Positions 1-11,303 of a stretch of 64,000 bases of DNA are shown piece by piece (positions within the stretch are counted from its first letter, which is position 1; each line of letters starts with the position of its first letter). Where the stretch lies: positions 1 through 64,000 of the forward strand of contig JASANG010000694.1 in NCBI GenBank assembly GCA_030248215.1, written 5' to 3'. This DNA is from Enoplolaimus lenunculus (taxonomy: Eukaryota > Nematoda > Enoplea > Enoplida > Thoracostomopsidae). The position numbers and the translations under genes were made by a program. The notes beneath the pieces were generated by a model. That model was not told the DNA's origin. It saw only the letters and a list, made by a program, of their open reading frames with translations, and did not search any database.

Positions 1-16
1 ACATCAGTTTACTACC

Positions 17-2132
17 ATGAGCCAGCGTACTACACGGAATTCTGCTATCGGCAGAGTACAATCGGCATCTGATTTTGACCAAATTACTGACTATCAGCCT
101 CCGGCCGATGATTTTACTGAGCATTATACTCAGCGGCTTGAAAATCCTGAATTTGACTTAGCTAATAGTACTGTGTCAGATATAACTGTTGTCAATGACC
201 CTGAAACAGCAATACAGGCTGTTAATATCGCACCAAATGCTAGCTCAACCCAACCGCCTGTTGTTTCTGATGATACAACACAATTCAGTCGCATTTACGA
301 CTTACTGCAGCGGGTTGAGAAGCAAAATTCGCAAATACAGACTTAGTTAACCAAAATGTAGCTAAAGTTCAACAAAACATTCAACAAGACGTTAAAGCTG
401 TACAGCAAGATGTTTATACCGTGCAGCACAAAGTGCATGATGTACAGGAAAATGTTACTAACGTTCAATTGAATCTGACACAAAATGTCCAACGTGTCGA
501 ACGCAAAATTGACCATAAAATTGACAAAATTCAAAAAGGGTTGAGCGAGGGCCCTCAAAAGACGCGGGTGAATATCGAAGCTTTGCGAACTGATATCGCA
601 GTTGTCAAAAATCGTATTACAGTTTACGAAGATACGCAACATAAACTTTTAATGCCAAATTTCGATCGTGACAACACTCAACACGCTGAAACACGCGTTA
701 AGTCAATACGTATATCGACACCACGTGCTAACGGCGATCATGCGTCGTTACTTGATTTAGATAACAACGAATTGTCACAAGTTTTGCATTCGCCTGACGC
801 ACAGGATAAAATACCTACGCCACAATTTCAAAACGATAACGGGCAGAGTAACGCCCAAATTAATTTGCAGAGTAACATTCCACCAATCATTGTGCATGCT
901 ATTACTAACGAACCATTAGTTATAGAGTCATACACAGGTGAAACAGATTTCGATCGGTGGTTCAATAAATTCAATCGTCAGCTCGAGGAGCGTGAAATAA
1001 CATCACAAAAAGATAAATGGAAATGGTTTCGCAATAAAATAGCTGAAAATTCAGCTGCAGACAATTACTTGCAATATGTCGAACATCCGACACGGCCGTT
1101 TACGCAAGATGACTATGACGTCGTGGTTGCACATTTCAAAAAACGTTTTTCGCATGCAACTACATTTACTAACCATCTTACTAAGTTTCAGAGCATTCAA
1201 CAAAAAGGCGATGTAAACGCATTTGCTGAAGAATTATACTGTTATTGGCAAAGATACATTCATCGCAAGTGTCTGAATGAGCTCGAATCACAAGAATTAT
1301 TGCGAAATACATTTTTAGCGAACGTGAAATCTGCAATATTTCACAAATTAACCAGCGGCGGTGACGAATCGTTTCACGAACTCAAGACACGCGCTAGCAA
1401 AATCGAAGAAACGCTAAATATGCGAAATGAGCAAAATCCGATTCAGCCACCGAACAAGTCGAAATCTCAAAACGAGCAGGCAGGTCAAAAACCAATGCAG
1501 CAAAACAATGGTACAGGTGCCGTGAGACAGAATCAACAACAAAATTCCGGCTCGAATCAGCCTCAGCCGAATTACGGCTCGAAAAATACGATTTTGGCCA
1601 AAATCGACCTGTGAAAACACCAAACGTAAATTTCACGCCTGCTCAACAACAAGCAATGACAAACATGACCTGTTATTCTTGTAATAACACTGGACATATA
1701 CAGCGTTATTGCCCGCAACGTCAATCTCAACAACAGTCATCCGGGTATAATAACGCCCATTCAAACATGCGGCAACAAAATGCCACAAATTCGTATGCTA
1801 ATGCGGTTCAGCAACAACAAGTGCCAGTTTGTTCGATCTGTAACAAGCGTGGACATCGACCAGAGAACTGTTGGTTCCGTTTTAACAACAGGAACGATGC
1901 TGATCGCAATTCAGTTCGGCGTATGACATCGATTATGACACAAAGTACGCAATTGAATCGTAATCCACCGCCACCATTGATTACGCCAACACCATTGATT
2001 AACTTTTCAAGTTCACAAGATGTGCGACAAAACAATACGCCAGCCGAAGTAACGGCTTCGAAAAATACTCAAATCGCAAATACACAACGTTCGTTAAGTA
2101 ATGCTCAATTGCGATCTTCAACAAATGATTAA
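17..2132 (+). CDS. gag: Gag-like region of the LTR element
   Basis: This region encodes the structural protein that packages the element RNA in cytoplasmic particles. A central stretch (about 940-1410) has the Trp- and Arg-rich helical pattern of retrotransposon gag domains, including W-x2-K-F and D-K-W-x-W-F. It is preceded by a long Gln/Val-rich, coiled-coil-like segment (about 355-640). The C-terminal part is Gln/Asn-rich and holds two CCHC zinc knuckles of the C-x2-C-x4-H-x4-C type, near 1675-1715 and 1831-1872, which bind RNA. The region reads in several open pieces with about two or three interruptions. Some of these may be normal frame changes between gag parts. It lies immediately upstream of pol. 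Confidence 0.85.
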
Positions 2133-2258
2133 CAAAGTCAATCACAAACGTGTCAAAATACAACAACTGTCGAGGCGCAAGCAACTACACCAAAGAAATC
2201 GGTAACAATTGCACAACAGCTCGCAATACGTAAACGTAGTGATGCGACACCAGCAGTT

Positions 2259-5200
2259 ATGGTCGACGCAGGTTTTACACCTCATCAGAAAAAGACTGTG
2301 GAAGAGGTTTGTCATTTTTCAGGTAAATCTTCACGATTCTTTGTCGAAGCGCATATCGATGATTATACAGTTGTAGGTTTAGTCGATACAGGAGCTGAAC
2401 TAACGCTCATGCGCGAAGATGTGTGGAAGGAATATTTCAAATCACATGACATCGACCAAAACGATCGTGTCGATTGTTACGGATTCACAGCAGGTGGTTC
2501 GACAGAATCGATCGGGTCAATCATCATGCACGTTACAATCGGACTAGTGACTGCGCCAATTAAAGTACACGCCGTACCAGATATTACAAACATGCTTATG
2601 TTCGGCGATGACACGTTACAGGTATTTCGATTAACTATTGACTATTTTTCGATGAGCGTCAAATATCGCGATACAACAATACCATCTTGGTCATGGGCGC
2701 CACCTGAATTAACGGAAGCAACTGAAAGTATTAAAAAGCGCGTTTTGCAAGTTTGCGAAGTAATTCATTCTGTCGAAATACCAGCTCGAACAACACAATT
2801 CGTTCGCATAAAAGCACCAGAAGCAATACCAGATGGTACTGAATTACTGTTTGAGCCTGAATCACCATCTCAACGCAACGATCCGTTGATGGCTCCGCGA
2901 GCGCTTGTCAAAGTAACTGATCAAAGTTTTCTGATCCCGGTAAGTAACGTTAGTGATCATCCTAGCCGAATTCACGGCTTAACTAAAATGGGTCAGATTA
3001 CAGATGAAATCGAATCAACAGTTGTAATACTCGATCGCGATACAGCTATTGATCATGCAACGGCACTAACAGCTGACAACATCAACAAATCTCATGTCGA
3101 TATTGACCAACAAAAAGCGAATATTGCGAATTTTAACGTCACATTCAAACGAACTGAACGCGATGACAAATTGCAACAATTCAAACAATCGCTTGAGCAT
3201 CAGTTGATACATTCGTCAGATATCGAGCTACCAGATAAATTAGATCTAAGTGATACAGCGCTTGATGATCATGAGCAAGCATTACTTAAGCTGGTATTAC
3301 ATAATAATCGTGACTTATTCGCTAAATCTGACGAGCCAATCAATCACACGACAGTTGGCGTCAAACATCGGATTGAAATTGAACCGCACGCTCCAATTCA
3401 GCAACGCATTCATCGCGTACCGTTTGCAAAGCGTGAGAAACTTAGCCAAAGTATTAACGAAATGTTAGAGCAGGGTGTAATACGCCCATCGAAAAGTCCG
3501 TGGGCTTTTCAGGTTGTGTTGGCTAAGAAGAAAGATGGCACAGATCGCGTGTGCATTGATTATCGACCGTTGAACGCAATCACGCGTAAAGATCGTTTTC
3601 CGCTACCGCGTATCGATGAGACGCTCGACGCATTAAGCGGCGCTAAATATTTTTCAACAATTGATTTGCGTTCAGGCTATTGGCAAGTTCCAATGCATGA
3701 GGACGATATAGAAAAGACGGCATTTATTTGCCATGAAGGGTTATTCGAATTTACGTCTATGCCCTTCGGTCATTGCAATGCGCCGGCAACATTCCAACGC
3801 ATGATGCAGATGGTATTATCAGGTATGTTGATGGAATTTTGTCTGTGCTACCTCGACGATGTCATCATCTATTCGTGTAGATTTTGGGACCATCTGTATG
3901 ACATCACGCAAGTCTTTCAACGGTTGCGCGAAGCTGGTTTAAAGATCGAACCAAGTAAATGCGACTTCGCTAAAAGTAAGTTATTGTTTTTAGGACATCA
4001 GATTTCAGAGGATGGTATTCGACCTAATCCGGAAAAAGTTAAGGCTATTCGTGATAGTCCTGTACCTAAGACAGTAACTGAAGTGCGTGCGTTTTTAGGT
4101 TTGACCGGTTATTATCGACAATTTATTCGTTCTTATAGCTCAATTGCAAATCCGTTGTATGAGTTAACACACGGTCGAATTAAGAACGTACAGATAAAAG
4201 ATCGTTGGTCATTAGAATGTCAACAGGCATTTGACAGATTAAAAGATCATTTAACTGAAGCGCCTGTTTTAGCATATCCTAATTTCAGTAAGCCGTTTAC
4301 ACTTTATACAGATGCAAGTGACATCGGTATTGGATATATCCTGGCGCAGAAATCTGACGATGGTAAAGAACGTGTCATTTGTTACGGTAGTCGTAAGTTA
4401 ACTGATGCTGAGACACGATATGCTATTACTGAGAAAGAATGTTTAGCAGTTGTAAAAGCATTAACACAATTTAGACCATACCTGCTAGGCAATTATACCA
4501 CTATAATTACTGATCATTCGGCGCTAATACAGATTCTTGATAAACGACGATCTTTAGCACAATTAACAACACGCTTAGCAAAGTTTGCGCTACGCATACA
4601 GGAATATGATTATGAGATCGTCTATCGCAAAGGCTCAGCTCATGCAAAGGCTGACGCTTTGTCTCGGCCGCCAATACTACCAGCTGACCCAACCGAGATT
4701 AATGACGAACCACTGGATATGGAAATTAAAGTAAAAGCAGCAGCGCTAAGCATCGCCAAAGCACGTGAGAAATATATATCAAAACACATCGCTCCAGTAC
4801 ATCGAAGCGATCATACTTATGTTCGTGCTCCTGCTGCTCTGCCACCAAGTAAAGTACAAGCTCCACCACCTGAGCAATTTACATTCGCAGATAGCCAGCA
4901 GCGAACTGACGCTGAGGTAGGTAATGAGGTGACAGTTGATACACCGCAGCAGAATGACGCTGACCAAACAAATATCGAAGTTGACGATACCACGGCTGAT
5001 GACGAACGACGATATGTGCCGGACGTATTCATGGAAGATCATTCGGCAGATTCGCCCTGGGAAAAAGCGCAGTTAGTTGAAGCGCAGCGAAATGACGCGA
5101 AGTTACGCGTACTGATACAGTATTTAGAAACACAGGAAATGCCAGAAGGCATCAGGCGATCTGAACGTAGATGGATTCTTGACCATGAACCGTATTACGT

Positions 5201-6614
5201 AATATTTAGCGAAGTATTATTTCATATTGCGAAACCAACACGTCCGGCAAGAATTGATTTTGACGAATTGCAAGTAGTTGTGCCAGAAATATTCCGTTTG
5301 CCATTATTAGAACAATATCATAGTACTAAATACGGTGGGCATATTGGCGCCAAAAAATTATTTAGTAAGTTAACTCGTAAGTTTTTCTGGCCCAACTGCA
5401 TGCGCGATATCACGGATTTTGTCGAACACTGTATACCATGTCAACGCTTTCGTCATGGACCAAATCGTAAAGATTCGTTACAACCAATTCAGCCAATCTA
5501 TCCGTTTCGCATGGTTGGCATTGACTTTATCGGACCGTTACCAGAAACACCAACGGGTAACAAATATATCTTGTGTATAATTGACTATTTTACTAAATGG
5601 GCTGAAGCGTATCCATCAGCAGATCAAACCGCAGTTACGGTTATAAATATAATATTAAATGAATGGATACCGCGTCACGGCGTACCGCGAATTATTTTAT
5701 CTGACCAGGGCTCAGCATTCATTTCGGAATTATATAAACAAGAAATGTTTGAAGTAGGTTCACGAGTCGCATATTCGGCTCCGTATCATCATCAAGCAAA
5801 TGGACTCGTCGAACGCTGGAATCAAACGTTGGTACGCATATTAAAACCGCTGGCAGAACAATATGACGCGGCTTGGGATACGCTTCTAAATGCCGCATTA
5901 TTCGCTTATCGAACTACGCCACACGCAACAACAGGCGAGACACCGTTTTTCATGACACATGGTCGCGATCCAAATATACCAGGTGACAATCAAATGTATC
6001 CGTTGCAAACACAAGTTACGCAAGATTCGTACGCTTCAAAACTGTTCGAAGAAATGACACGTACGTGGTGCGAAGCAGCATATCATATCGAGCAATCGCA
6101 AATGCGTTACAAATTTTATTTCGATCGTCGTGCGCGCACCCGCAAGTATGCTGTTGGCGACTTAGTACTTGTGAAAAAGATCGAAAAGTTAGATCCAAAA
6201 CGTATTACTAACAAATTCCATCCAGAGTTTGAACGGTTATATCGCGTGGTCGAAGTTAAAGATCCTAACATTAAGTTAATTCCTGTCGGAACGCCTAATC
6301 GACCACCTAAGTGGTATAATAAACGGCAGTTTAAACTCTTTTCAGGTACTGCGGAAGATTATACTAATTATGAACGTAAGCTGCGAGGCAATAAGGCTAA
6401 CGCTAGCGCTAAGCAAAACGATCTAGACGCACTATGCGGTGTTTGTAATCGTAGCTTCAATGCAGAAGTTAAAAAAGGCTTTGATAGAACTTGGATACAA
6501 TGTGACTATTGTTTGGAATGGTATCACATGGATTGTGTTAATTTAGACGAGGAACCGCCGCATGCGGTATGGCATTGGAATACTTGTCACACACGTTTAG
6601 TTGAAGAACAATGA
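2259..6614 (+). CDS. pol: Pol polyprotein: protease, RT, RNase H, integrase, PHD-like finger
   Basis: This polyprotein copies the element RNA into DNA and integrates it. Visible domains in order: aspartic protease with DTGAEL (about residues 43-48); reverse transcriptase with the YLDD catalytic box (about 531); RNase H with TDAS (about 684) and a later TDHSAL; and integrase. The integrase has an H-H-C-C zinc domain (about 1020-1065) followed by the D-D-E core (WAEAY, LSDQG, ANGLVERW; about 1085-1190). A chromo-like or GPY-type tail segment follows. The last 60 residues carry a Cys/His pattern (CGVC, CDYC, H-x2-C, Trp near the end) typical of PHD fingers, which in other proteins read histone tails. 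The 1451-codon frame is open throughout, a usual length for Gypsy pol. Confidence 0.95.
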   Translation: MVDAGFTPHQKKTVEEVCHFSGKSSRFFVEAHIDDYTVVGLVDTGAELTLMREDVWKEYFKSHDIDQNDRVDCYGFTAGGSTESIGSIIMHVTIGLVTAPIKVHAVPDITNMLMFGDDTLQVFRLTIDYFSMSVKYRDTTIPSWSWAPPELTEATESIKKRVLQVCEVIHSVEIPARTTQFVRIKAPEAIPDGTELLFEPESPSQRNDPLMAPRALVKVTDQSFLIPVSNVSDHPSRIHGLTKMGQITDEIESTVVILDRDTAIDHATALTADNINKSHVDIDQQKANIANFNVTFKRTERDDKLQQFKQSLEHQLIHSSDIELPDKLDLSDTALDDHEQALLKLVLHNNRDLFAKSDEPINHTTVGVKHRIEIEPHAPIQQRIHRVPFAKREKLSQSINEMLEQGVIRPSKSPWAFQVVLAKKKDGTDRVCIDYRPLNAITRKDRFPLPRIDETLDALSGAKYFSTIDLRSGYWQVPMHEDDIEKTAFICHEGLFEFTSMPFGHCNAPATFQRMMQMVLSGMLMEFCLCYLDDVIIYSCRFWDHLYDITQVFQRLREAGLKIEPSKCDFAKSKLLFLGHQISEDGIRPNPEKVKAIRDSPVPKTVTEVRAFLGLTGYYRQFIRSYSSIANPLYELTHGRIKNVQIKDRWSLECQQAFDRLKDHLTEAPVLAYPNFSKPFTLYTDASDIGIGYILAQKSDDGKERVICYGSRKLTDAETRYAITEKECLAVVKALTQFRPYLLGNYTTIITDHSALIQILDKRRSLAQLTTRLAKFALRIQEYDYEIVYRKGSAHAKADALSRPPILPADPTEINDEPLDMEIKVKAAALSIAKAREKYISKHIAPVHRSDHTYVRAPAALPPSKVQAPPPEQFTFADSQQRTDAEVGNEVTVDTPQQNDADQTNIEVDDTTADDERRYVPDVFMEDHSADSPWEKAQLVEAQRNDAKLRVLIQYLETQEMPEGIRRSERRWILDHEPYYVIFSEVLFHIAKPTRPARIDFDELQVVVPEIFRLPLLEQYHSTKYGGHIGAKKLFSKLTRKFFWPNCMRDITDFVEHCIPCQRFRHGPNRKDSLQPIQPIYPFRMVGIDFIGPLPETPTGNKYILCIIDYFTKWAEAYPSADQTAVTVINIILNEWIPRHGVPRIILSDQGSAFISELYKQEMFEVGSRVAYSAPYHHQANGLVERWNQTLVRILKPLAEQYDAAWDTLLNAALFAYRTTPHATTGETPFFMTHGRDPNIPGDNQMYPLQTQVTQDSYASKLFEEMTRTWCEAAYHIEQSQMRYKFYFDRRARTRKYAVGDLVLVKKIEKLDPKRITNKFHPEFERLYRVVEVKDPNIKLIPVGTPNRPPKWYNKRQFKLFSGTAEDYTNYERKLRGNKANASAKQNDLDALCGVCNRSFNAEVKKGFDRTWIQCDYCLEWYHMDCVNLDEEPPHAVWHWNTCHTRLVEEQ

Positions 6615-6701
6615 CTATATGGCCGGAGCATTTTTACATTCTTTTGTTCCGCTAACGCTAAAATAACATGCTATCAACTAACACAATTTAGTTTATTCAG
6701 T

Positions 6702-7679
6702 TTGCATGTAATGGGAAATACTAAAACTAATTTGATTCAAAACAAAATCACCGGCTGTTATAACACCGACACCGCAAGTAAAATTTTCAGTAAACATCCG
6801 TTTTGTAACCAAAACCCATGTCACACAAAACGGGAAATGTTAGTTCTGACCATAAGTTACATACAACAACACGTATGTTTCATAATACGACGCATAAAGA
6901 AGCATTGTCAACCTCGACCAACCCAGTACTTGTCCCCTGTTAAAAACGTGTTTATCATGTTGTTTGCGCTATATTACTATATTGCAGTTTGTGTTAGCGT
7001 TTGTGTAATCGTCAGTGGTGCGAGTTATTACGTAGTCATCGACATCGCTGAACAACAACCCAACGGTGAAACGCAACCCCAGCCCAACCAATTCTCGTTT
7101 GTTTCAATACCAGTGGATCATCCCGCTCAATGCGCAAACATAACATTCCCTATACCAGACTTTGTAGGTCGAGAAAAACTGCGCCAGCGTTTTGTTGTCA
7201 ACTGCAAACATGCCGATATGTTAGAACCATACAAGGTCTTATTACTGAATTTCAGAACTAACGATCGCGATAGTGACATCGAAGGGATCATGCATTACGA
7301 CGTATTCAGAAAAAAAGCCAGGCAGAAGCTCCCCGGTGATTTTGTTAACCAACAACTACAAACAATGACGAATAACGAAAAAACTTGTCTCACTAATGGG
7401 CTAAATTACGCCCTGACATACATATTACACATTCACGGACTTGAAAAATCTCGATTTGTGACGGCACATCGATTTATGACTTATTATGGCATTAGACGGG
7501 CAAAGTTACGCCCTGGATTCTTGTTTAACTACGGCTGTCGGGCAAATTTACGCCCTGTGGCATGTAAAGCACTAAACTTGGGGCAAATTTACGCCCAGTA
7601 CATAAGCGCTCACACACAATGTATCGTATTGTATAAACTGTATGTTATAACCATATGCGTTCCGCACTATTTCAGGTAG
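6702..7679 (+). CDS. Third ORF of the LTR element, unknown function
   Basis: This 325-codon frame starts about 90 bases after pol and lies on the same strand. It has no domain that I recognise. A strongly hydrophobic stretch of about 25 residues (around residues 85-115) could be a membrane anchor or an internal signal. The following 180 residues look soluble and contain several Cys. Its position matches that of env-like ORFs in errantivirus-type Gypsy elements, but no fusion peptide or furin site stands out, so an envelope role is only a possibility. Its 3' end runs into a tandem palindromic motif (7498-7596), so the last 60 codons may not be coding. Taken as an element gene, not a host gene. 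Confidence 0.5.
   Translation: MHVMGNTKTNLIQNKITGCYNTDTASKIFSKHPFCNQNPCHTKREMLVLTISYIQQHVCFIIRRIKKHCQPRPTQYLSPVKNVFIMLFALYYYIAVCVSVCVIVSGASYYVVIDIAEQQPNGETQPQPNQFSFVSIPVDHPAQCANITFPIPDFVGREKLRQRFVVNCKHADMLEPYKVLLLNFRTNDRDSDIEGIMHYDVFRKKARQKLPGDFVNQQLQTMTNNEKTCLTNGLNYALTYILHIHGLEKSRFVTAHRFMTYYGIRRAKLRPGFLFNYGCRANLRPVACKALNLGQIYAQYISAHTQCIVLYKLYVITICVPHYFR
7498..7596. repeat. Three spaced palindromic 16-mers, GGGC-N8-GCCC
   Basis: Near-identical 16-mers (gggcaaatttacgccc or one base different) lie at 7498-7513, 7540-7555 and 7581-7596, with spacing of 42 and 41 bases. A fourth, shorter copy lies at 8455-8468. Each has 4-base GC arms around an AT core, like a dyad protein-binding site. They overlap the end of the third ORF of the LTR element. 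Confidence 0.8.
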
Positions 7680-7912
7680 TTTTCGCGTGCAACTCGGTAA
7701 GTTTCAGGTCAATCAAACATTCAATTGGTGTTCAAAATTTCAAATGGGGCCAACCGTCGTTCAATCCTGTTGTCAAAATTCGCACGCTGGCGACAATTCG
7801 CCGTTTTTCAATAGTTCAAACTCAATTTTTGGTCTGGGTCGCTCGGTTTTTTAGCAACAAATTGCGCTTTTGCTCGATTCACAGCGTCAGCTTCGTGTAT
7901 TCGCAAATATAA

Positions 7913-8376
7913 TGTGCAAATATGTTCAATTGCGTCTTGTATATTGTTATGTCATGTTATTATGTGGTATATTATGTCGTATGTTATGTTCAATGCTATT
8001 GTTATAATCGTCATATAATTCTCAGCGTCATTATCGTCATTATGGTTTGCGTATGGTATGTTCAACGTCCTTATGTACTGTATTACTGTCAATGACTATG
8101 TCAACGTATGTTATTTCTCACTTATTACTTATTCGTCGTATTCAACAATTATTGTGTTCAACAACGTTCTTATTGTCGTATTCAACAAGTATTATGGTCA
8201 ACAGCATTATGGTTCGTTATTGTTCGTCACATATTATGGTCACTTGTGTTATTACTACTCGTATTCAAACGTTCGGTATGTTCAACTGCATTATAATTAC
8301 TGTATTTGCAATTTGTTACATTGTTCAACAGCATTTATTTGTCAACTATTCGCGTTATTGTGGTATCGACGCATAA
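7913..8376. repeat. Low-complexity T-rich tract with recurrent TTCAAC
   Basis: This is a TAT/GTT-rich stretch in which TTCAAC or GTCAAC recurs about ten times, with irregular spacing and almost no G+C. Open frames here have low-complexity Tyr/Cys/Ile composition and are not convincing genes. It is probably the untranslated region or part of the 3' LTR of the upstream element. Confidence 0.55.
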
Positions 8377-9015
8377 TATCGGAGGCAAACGGCCGGCTGT
8401 TACGTTATACAACATCAGAAGAAATGAAAAAACATTAAAAACTTAAAGTATTCAGGCAAATTTACGCCTTTTATAGCACCATCACGCGAACTCAACGTAT
8501 TATTTAGGTATTTTGGACTCAAATTGGGTCATCAGGTGCTCAAATAGTAGTATAACTGTCAAACTGTATTGGGTATCAGGGTTTCAGGCCTCTAATGTGG
8601 GTCGTCAAGCTTCAAAATGGGGTGTTCAACATTAAAATCGTCATTTTTGGTGCTTTTTACGTCTACAAAACTGTATTTTAACCGAATCTGAGGACTTTTT
8701 GGTGCATTTTAACTCTATTTTTAACCGTCAAAGACATTTTTTCCTGCCAAACTGACCTTGTTTTGCGCCATCACCAACGTCACGAGCTGAAAACATGAAT
8801 AATTACGAGTTTATTGGCAGTGATACAGACATTTTATGCAAATAATCGCCATGTTGTGCTTTAAAAAAACATTCCAAAATGACGCTCAACACCAAATAAC
8901 CGCCTTAATTTTGTGTATTTTACTGTTATTTTGATGTAAAAATGTATGTTTTAGCGTTCTTTTGCAGCATTATGCCATGGGACGGCATAAAAATTGGTCC
9001 CCCGGTTGTCGGGCA

Positions 9016-9050
9016 GGGGTCCTGTGGTTGCCCTGCAACCACAGTTCCCC
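9016..9050. other. Strong GC-rich hairpin
   Basis: A perfect 10-bp stem (9022-9031 with 9035-9044) has a 3-base loop. It is extended after a 2-base bulge by four G-C pairs (9016-9019 with 9047-9050). It sits in an isolated GC-rich patch (8990-9100) within AT-rich DNA. It could be an RNA structure near the end of the LTR element, or a terminator-like fold. Confidence 0.7.
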
Positions 9051-11300
9051 CGCCCTCGATTGCCGCGGGCCCTGTTTATGTCCTCCCGTGGCCTCTAATG
9101 CTTGCAAACCCGCTTTTATGCGACATTACCGTCGCTTTGTGTCTGTTTGAGTTAAGTCGATTTTAGTAGTTTATGAATGTGCCGTTATTTTGCCTTATAT
9201 TGTGCCTGTATTCGTTATTTCTTATATTCTGGGTTATTTTTGCTCGCGCATTCCATTTTCCTATTCAAAACCTTTAAATTCCCCAAAAATCTCCCCAAAA
9301 TCCCCCAACTTATTTTCGGCCAATTTTTCGAGACTTATCCTTGAGTTTTTTGGCCTAAATAACTTATAACGTAGCTAGCTAGTTGGAGCGAATTCGGACA
9401 TTTTTCAGAGAAGACATTTTACGTGTATTACGGATATTGCGTGTATTGCGAGTTTGGTTGAGATTTTAGTAATTCTAGCGAAATCGAGCCAAATTGACGG
9501 CTGTTTACCGATTTTTAGCGAGAATACTGATCTAGTATCCGGAAATAGGTGTATTTTGGTTGTACTCTGGAAATTGCGGAAATTGCGTGTTTTGTGTTGC
9601 AAATCGTGCAACTACGGGTTCGGCGGCTTGTATACTGTTATTCCTGCCGCGCGGTAATTGTTTGAGTAGAATTATAAGGGATTCGCTACTAGTTGGACCG
9701 TTTCTGCCCGGATTTGGTGTAAAACTCGGATTCTCACCCGGTTTTGACGTAATTTCGAGTTATCCCGAAATTTCGTAAAATTGCGGATTTCGCGAGTCAA
9801 ATTAGCATCGCCGACGTTTATATTGTGTACGCTGCCATATTATTTGTTCTGTTACTTGTATTAAACCTGCAAAACTCGGTGTTAACATTCCAGAGCGTAC
9901 TAACCCGAATCGGATCACTTAGAATTGCATGAGTCAAGAACCTACAATTTTTGGATATTTTAGCCTCAAACAGGGCCAAATACCGAAGTCCAGAGCTTAC
10001 ACTGCCCACCAATATACGGGTGCTTTACACATTATTGCATTCGCTTATCACATCTTTCGGATTGTCTCGACGTGAGATGACTCCATAAAGATGCATGACT
10101 ACAACTCAAATTTTTATATTTTTACCCTGCCTTGATTCAATTATCGGGAGAACTTTAGCTTGCACTTTAAGTCACGCTGGCGTTCTACCTCGGCTTTTTA
10201 CCCTAGCTATGTCTTTTATGTGTCATAATATTCTTCTCAAATGCTTTAACTTCATTTACTGTAGTTTGTCGTGCCCAGATACGCTTTGATCTGTGAGTAA
10301 CTCAAGCGGTGTCCAAACGTTTAACTCAAAGTTTACGTAGGAACTAATTTACATTAACTTTTCAAAAAAATGCCCCTCGTTCAGCTTGACATTTCTAAAG
10401 TTGTCAAAATCCGTTGCGATTAGTAAGATAACCGGGTAGGCATGTTGCGGATTATTTGCTGAATACTTGTTTTACTCGTCATTAAGAAGATCTGGGCAAT
10501 GTGGCTCATGTAGGAATACGAAAATCATGCGATGACAGCTGTGGCAGTATTAAAACTCTATTTATAAAAAATTTAGTGCATACCCATTCTATGTATTTAT
10601 CACCATTGTTGAACAGTGTTCATGATAGAAATTTTGAATAAATTGTTATATGCGAGAATTATAAAATATTTTACGAATTATTTTTGTTTAGTAGCAGTGT
10701 TTCTGCTTGTTTATCGAGCATATTAGGTATATACGCATAAAATTTCGTTTGTCTGTTCCAGTTATTTTTGTATGAAATATAAAGTATATTACGAGCTGGT
10801 GTGTACGCATAGTCCTTAAAAGCTTTTTCAATCTGAGAATAGATATTAAGTCCTTTCTCCCGGATAGTGTGGATAGGAACTGTCCTGCTTTTCACATCGT
10901 TTTTCGTGGTTTGTGACCATACAGTTATGCTCATTGAAGAGCAAGCTCTAACATTTGCCAATGTCTGGGTTACATAGACGTGAGTTAAGGTCGACCTCTG
11001 ACTTAAAGTCGATTTCAACTTTCAAGTCAAGAAAGAGACTTAATACCTTTACTCTACGGTTCGAAGTTTTTAATAAATTAAATAACGAAAATTCTGTTAC
11101 TTTTACTTTTCAAAATTTGTATCTTTTAAACAAACGTTTAATCTAGCAATTTTTCATCGCAGGTATGCTGCAATTTACCTATTCCAATTGAAATAAAAAT
11201 TACAAAATCCACCCAAATTCCGTTTTCCGTGTCCGTTATTTTGATGACTATCCGTTTCCGTTATTTTTAGTATTCGTTTTCAACCTGCTTGTATTAATCC
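9051..11300. other. No gene recognised; possible LTR tail and dispersed repeat
   Basis: The first 800 bases contain short tandem variants around 'cgagaatac' and 'aattgcggaaattgcg' and may include the 3' LTR of the upstream element. Segment 11219-11290 carries the 'gtttccgttattttgat' repeat that is also seen inverted at about 34440-34500. The open frames here show no recognisable domain or splice structure. Confidence 0.5.
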
Positions 11301-11303
11301 TAA

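Larger units (their letters stand above)
1..8450 (+). mobile_element. Ty3/Gypsy-type LTR retrotransposon, 5' end outside window
   Basis: This is an element with gag, pol and a third ORF in the usual order, and with protease, reverse transcriptase, RNase H and integrase in Gypsy order within pol. The window opens only 16 bases before the first gag ATG, so the 5' LTR and primer-binding site are not visible. The 3' LTR could not be delimited, because its mate is missing, so the right boundary is approximate. The long open pol suggests a fairly recent insertion. The gag part appears to carry about two or three breaks and the rest looks whole. Confidence 0.9.

Noticed and set aside
343-642. Minus-strand 99-codon frame opposite gag
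   Set aside because: It is the antisense shadow of the Gln/Val-rich gag coding region.
8047-8438. Two overlapping frames of 109 and 126 codons
   Set aside because: They lie in the TTCAAC low-complexity tract, and their composition is repeat-driven.
10671-11018. Minus-strand 115-codon frame
   Set aside because: No recognisable domain, promoter or splice structure was found, and the length is possible by chance in AT-rich DNA.
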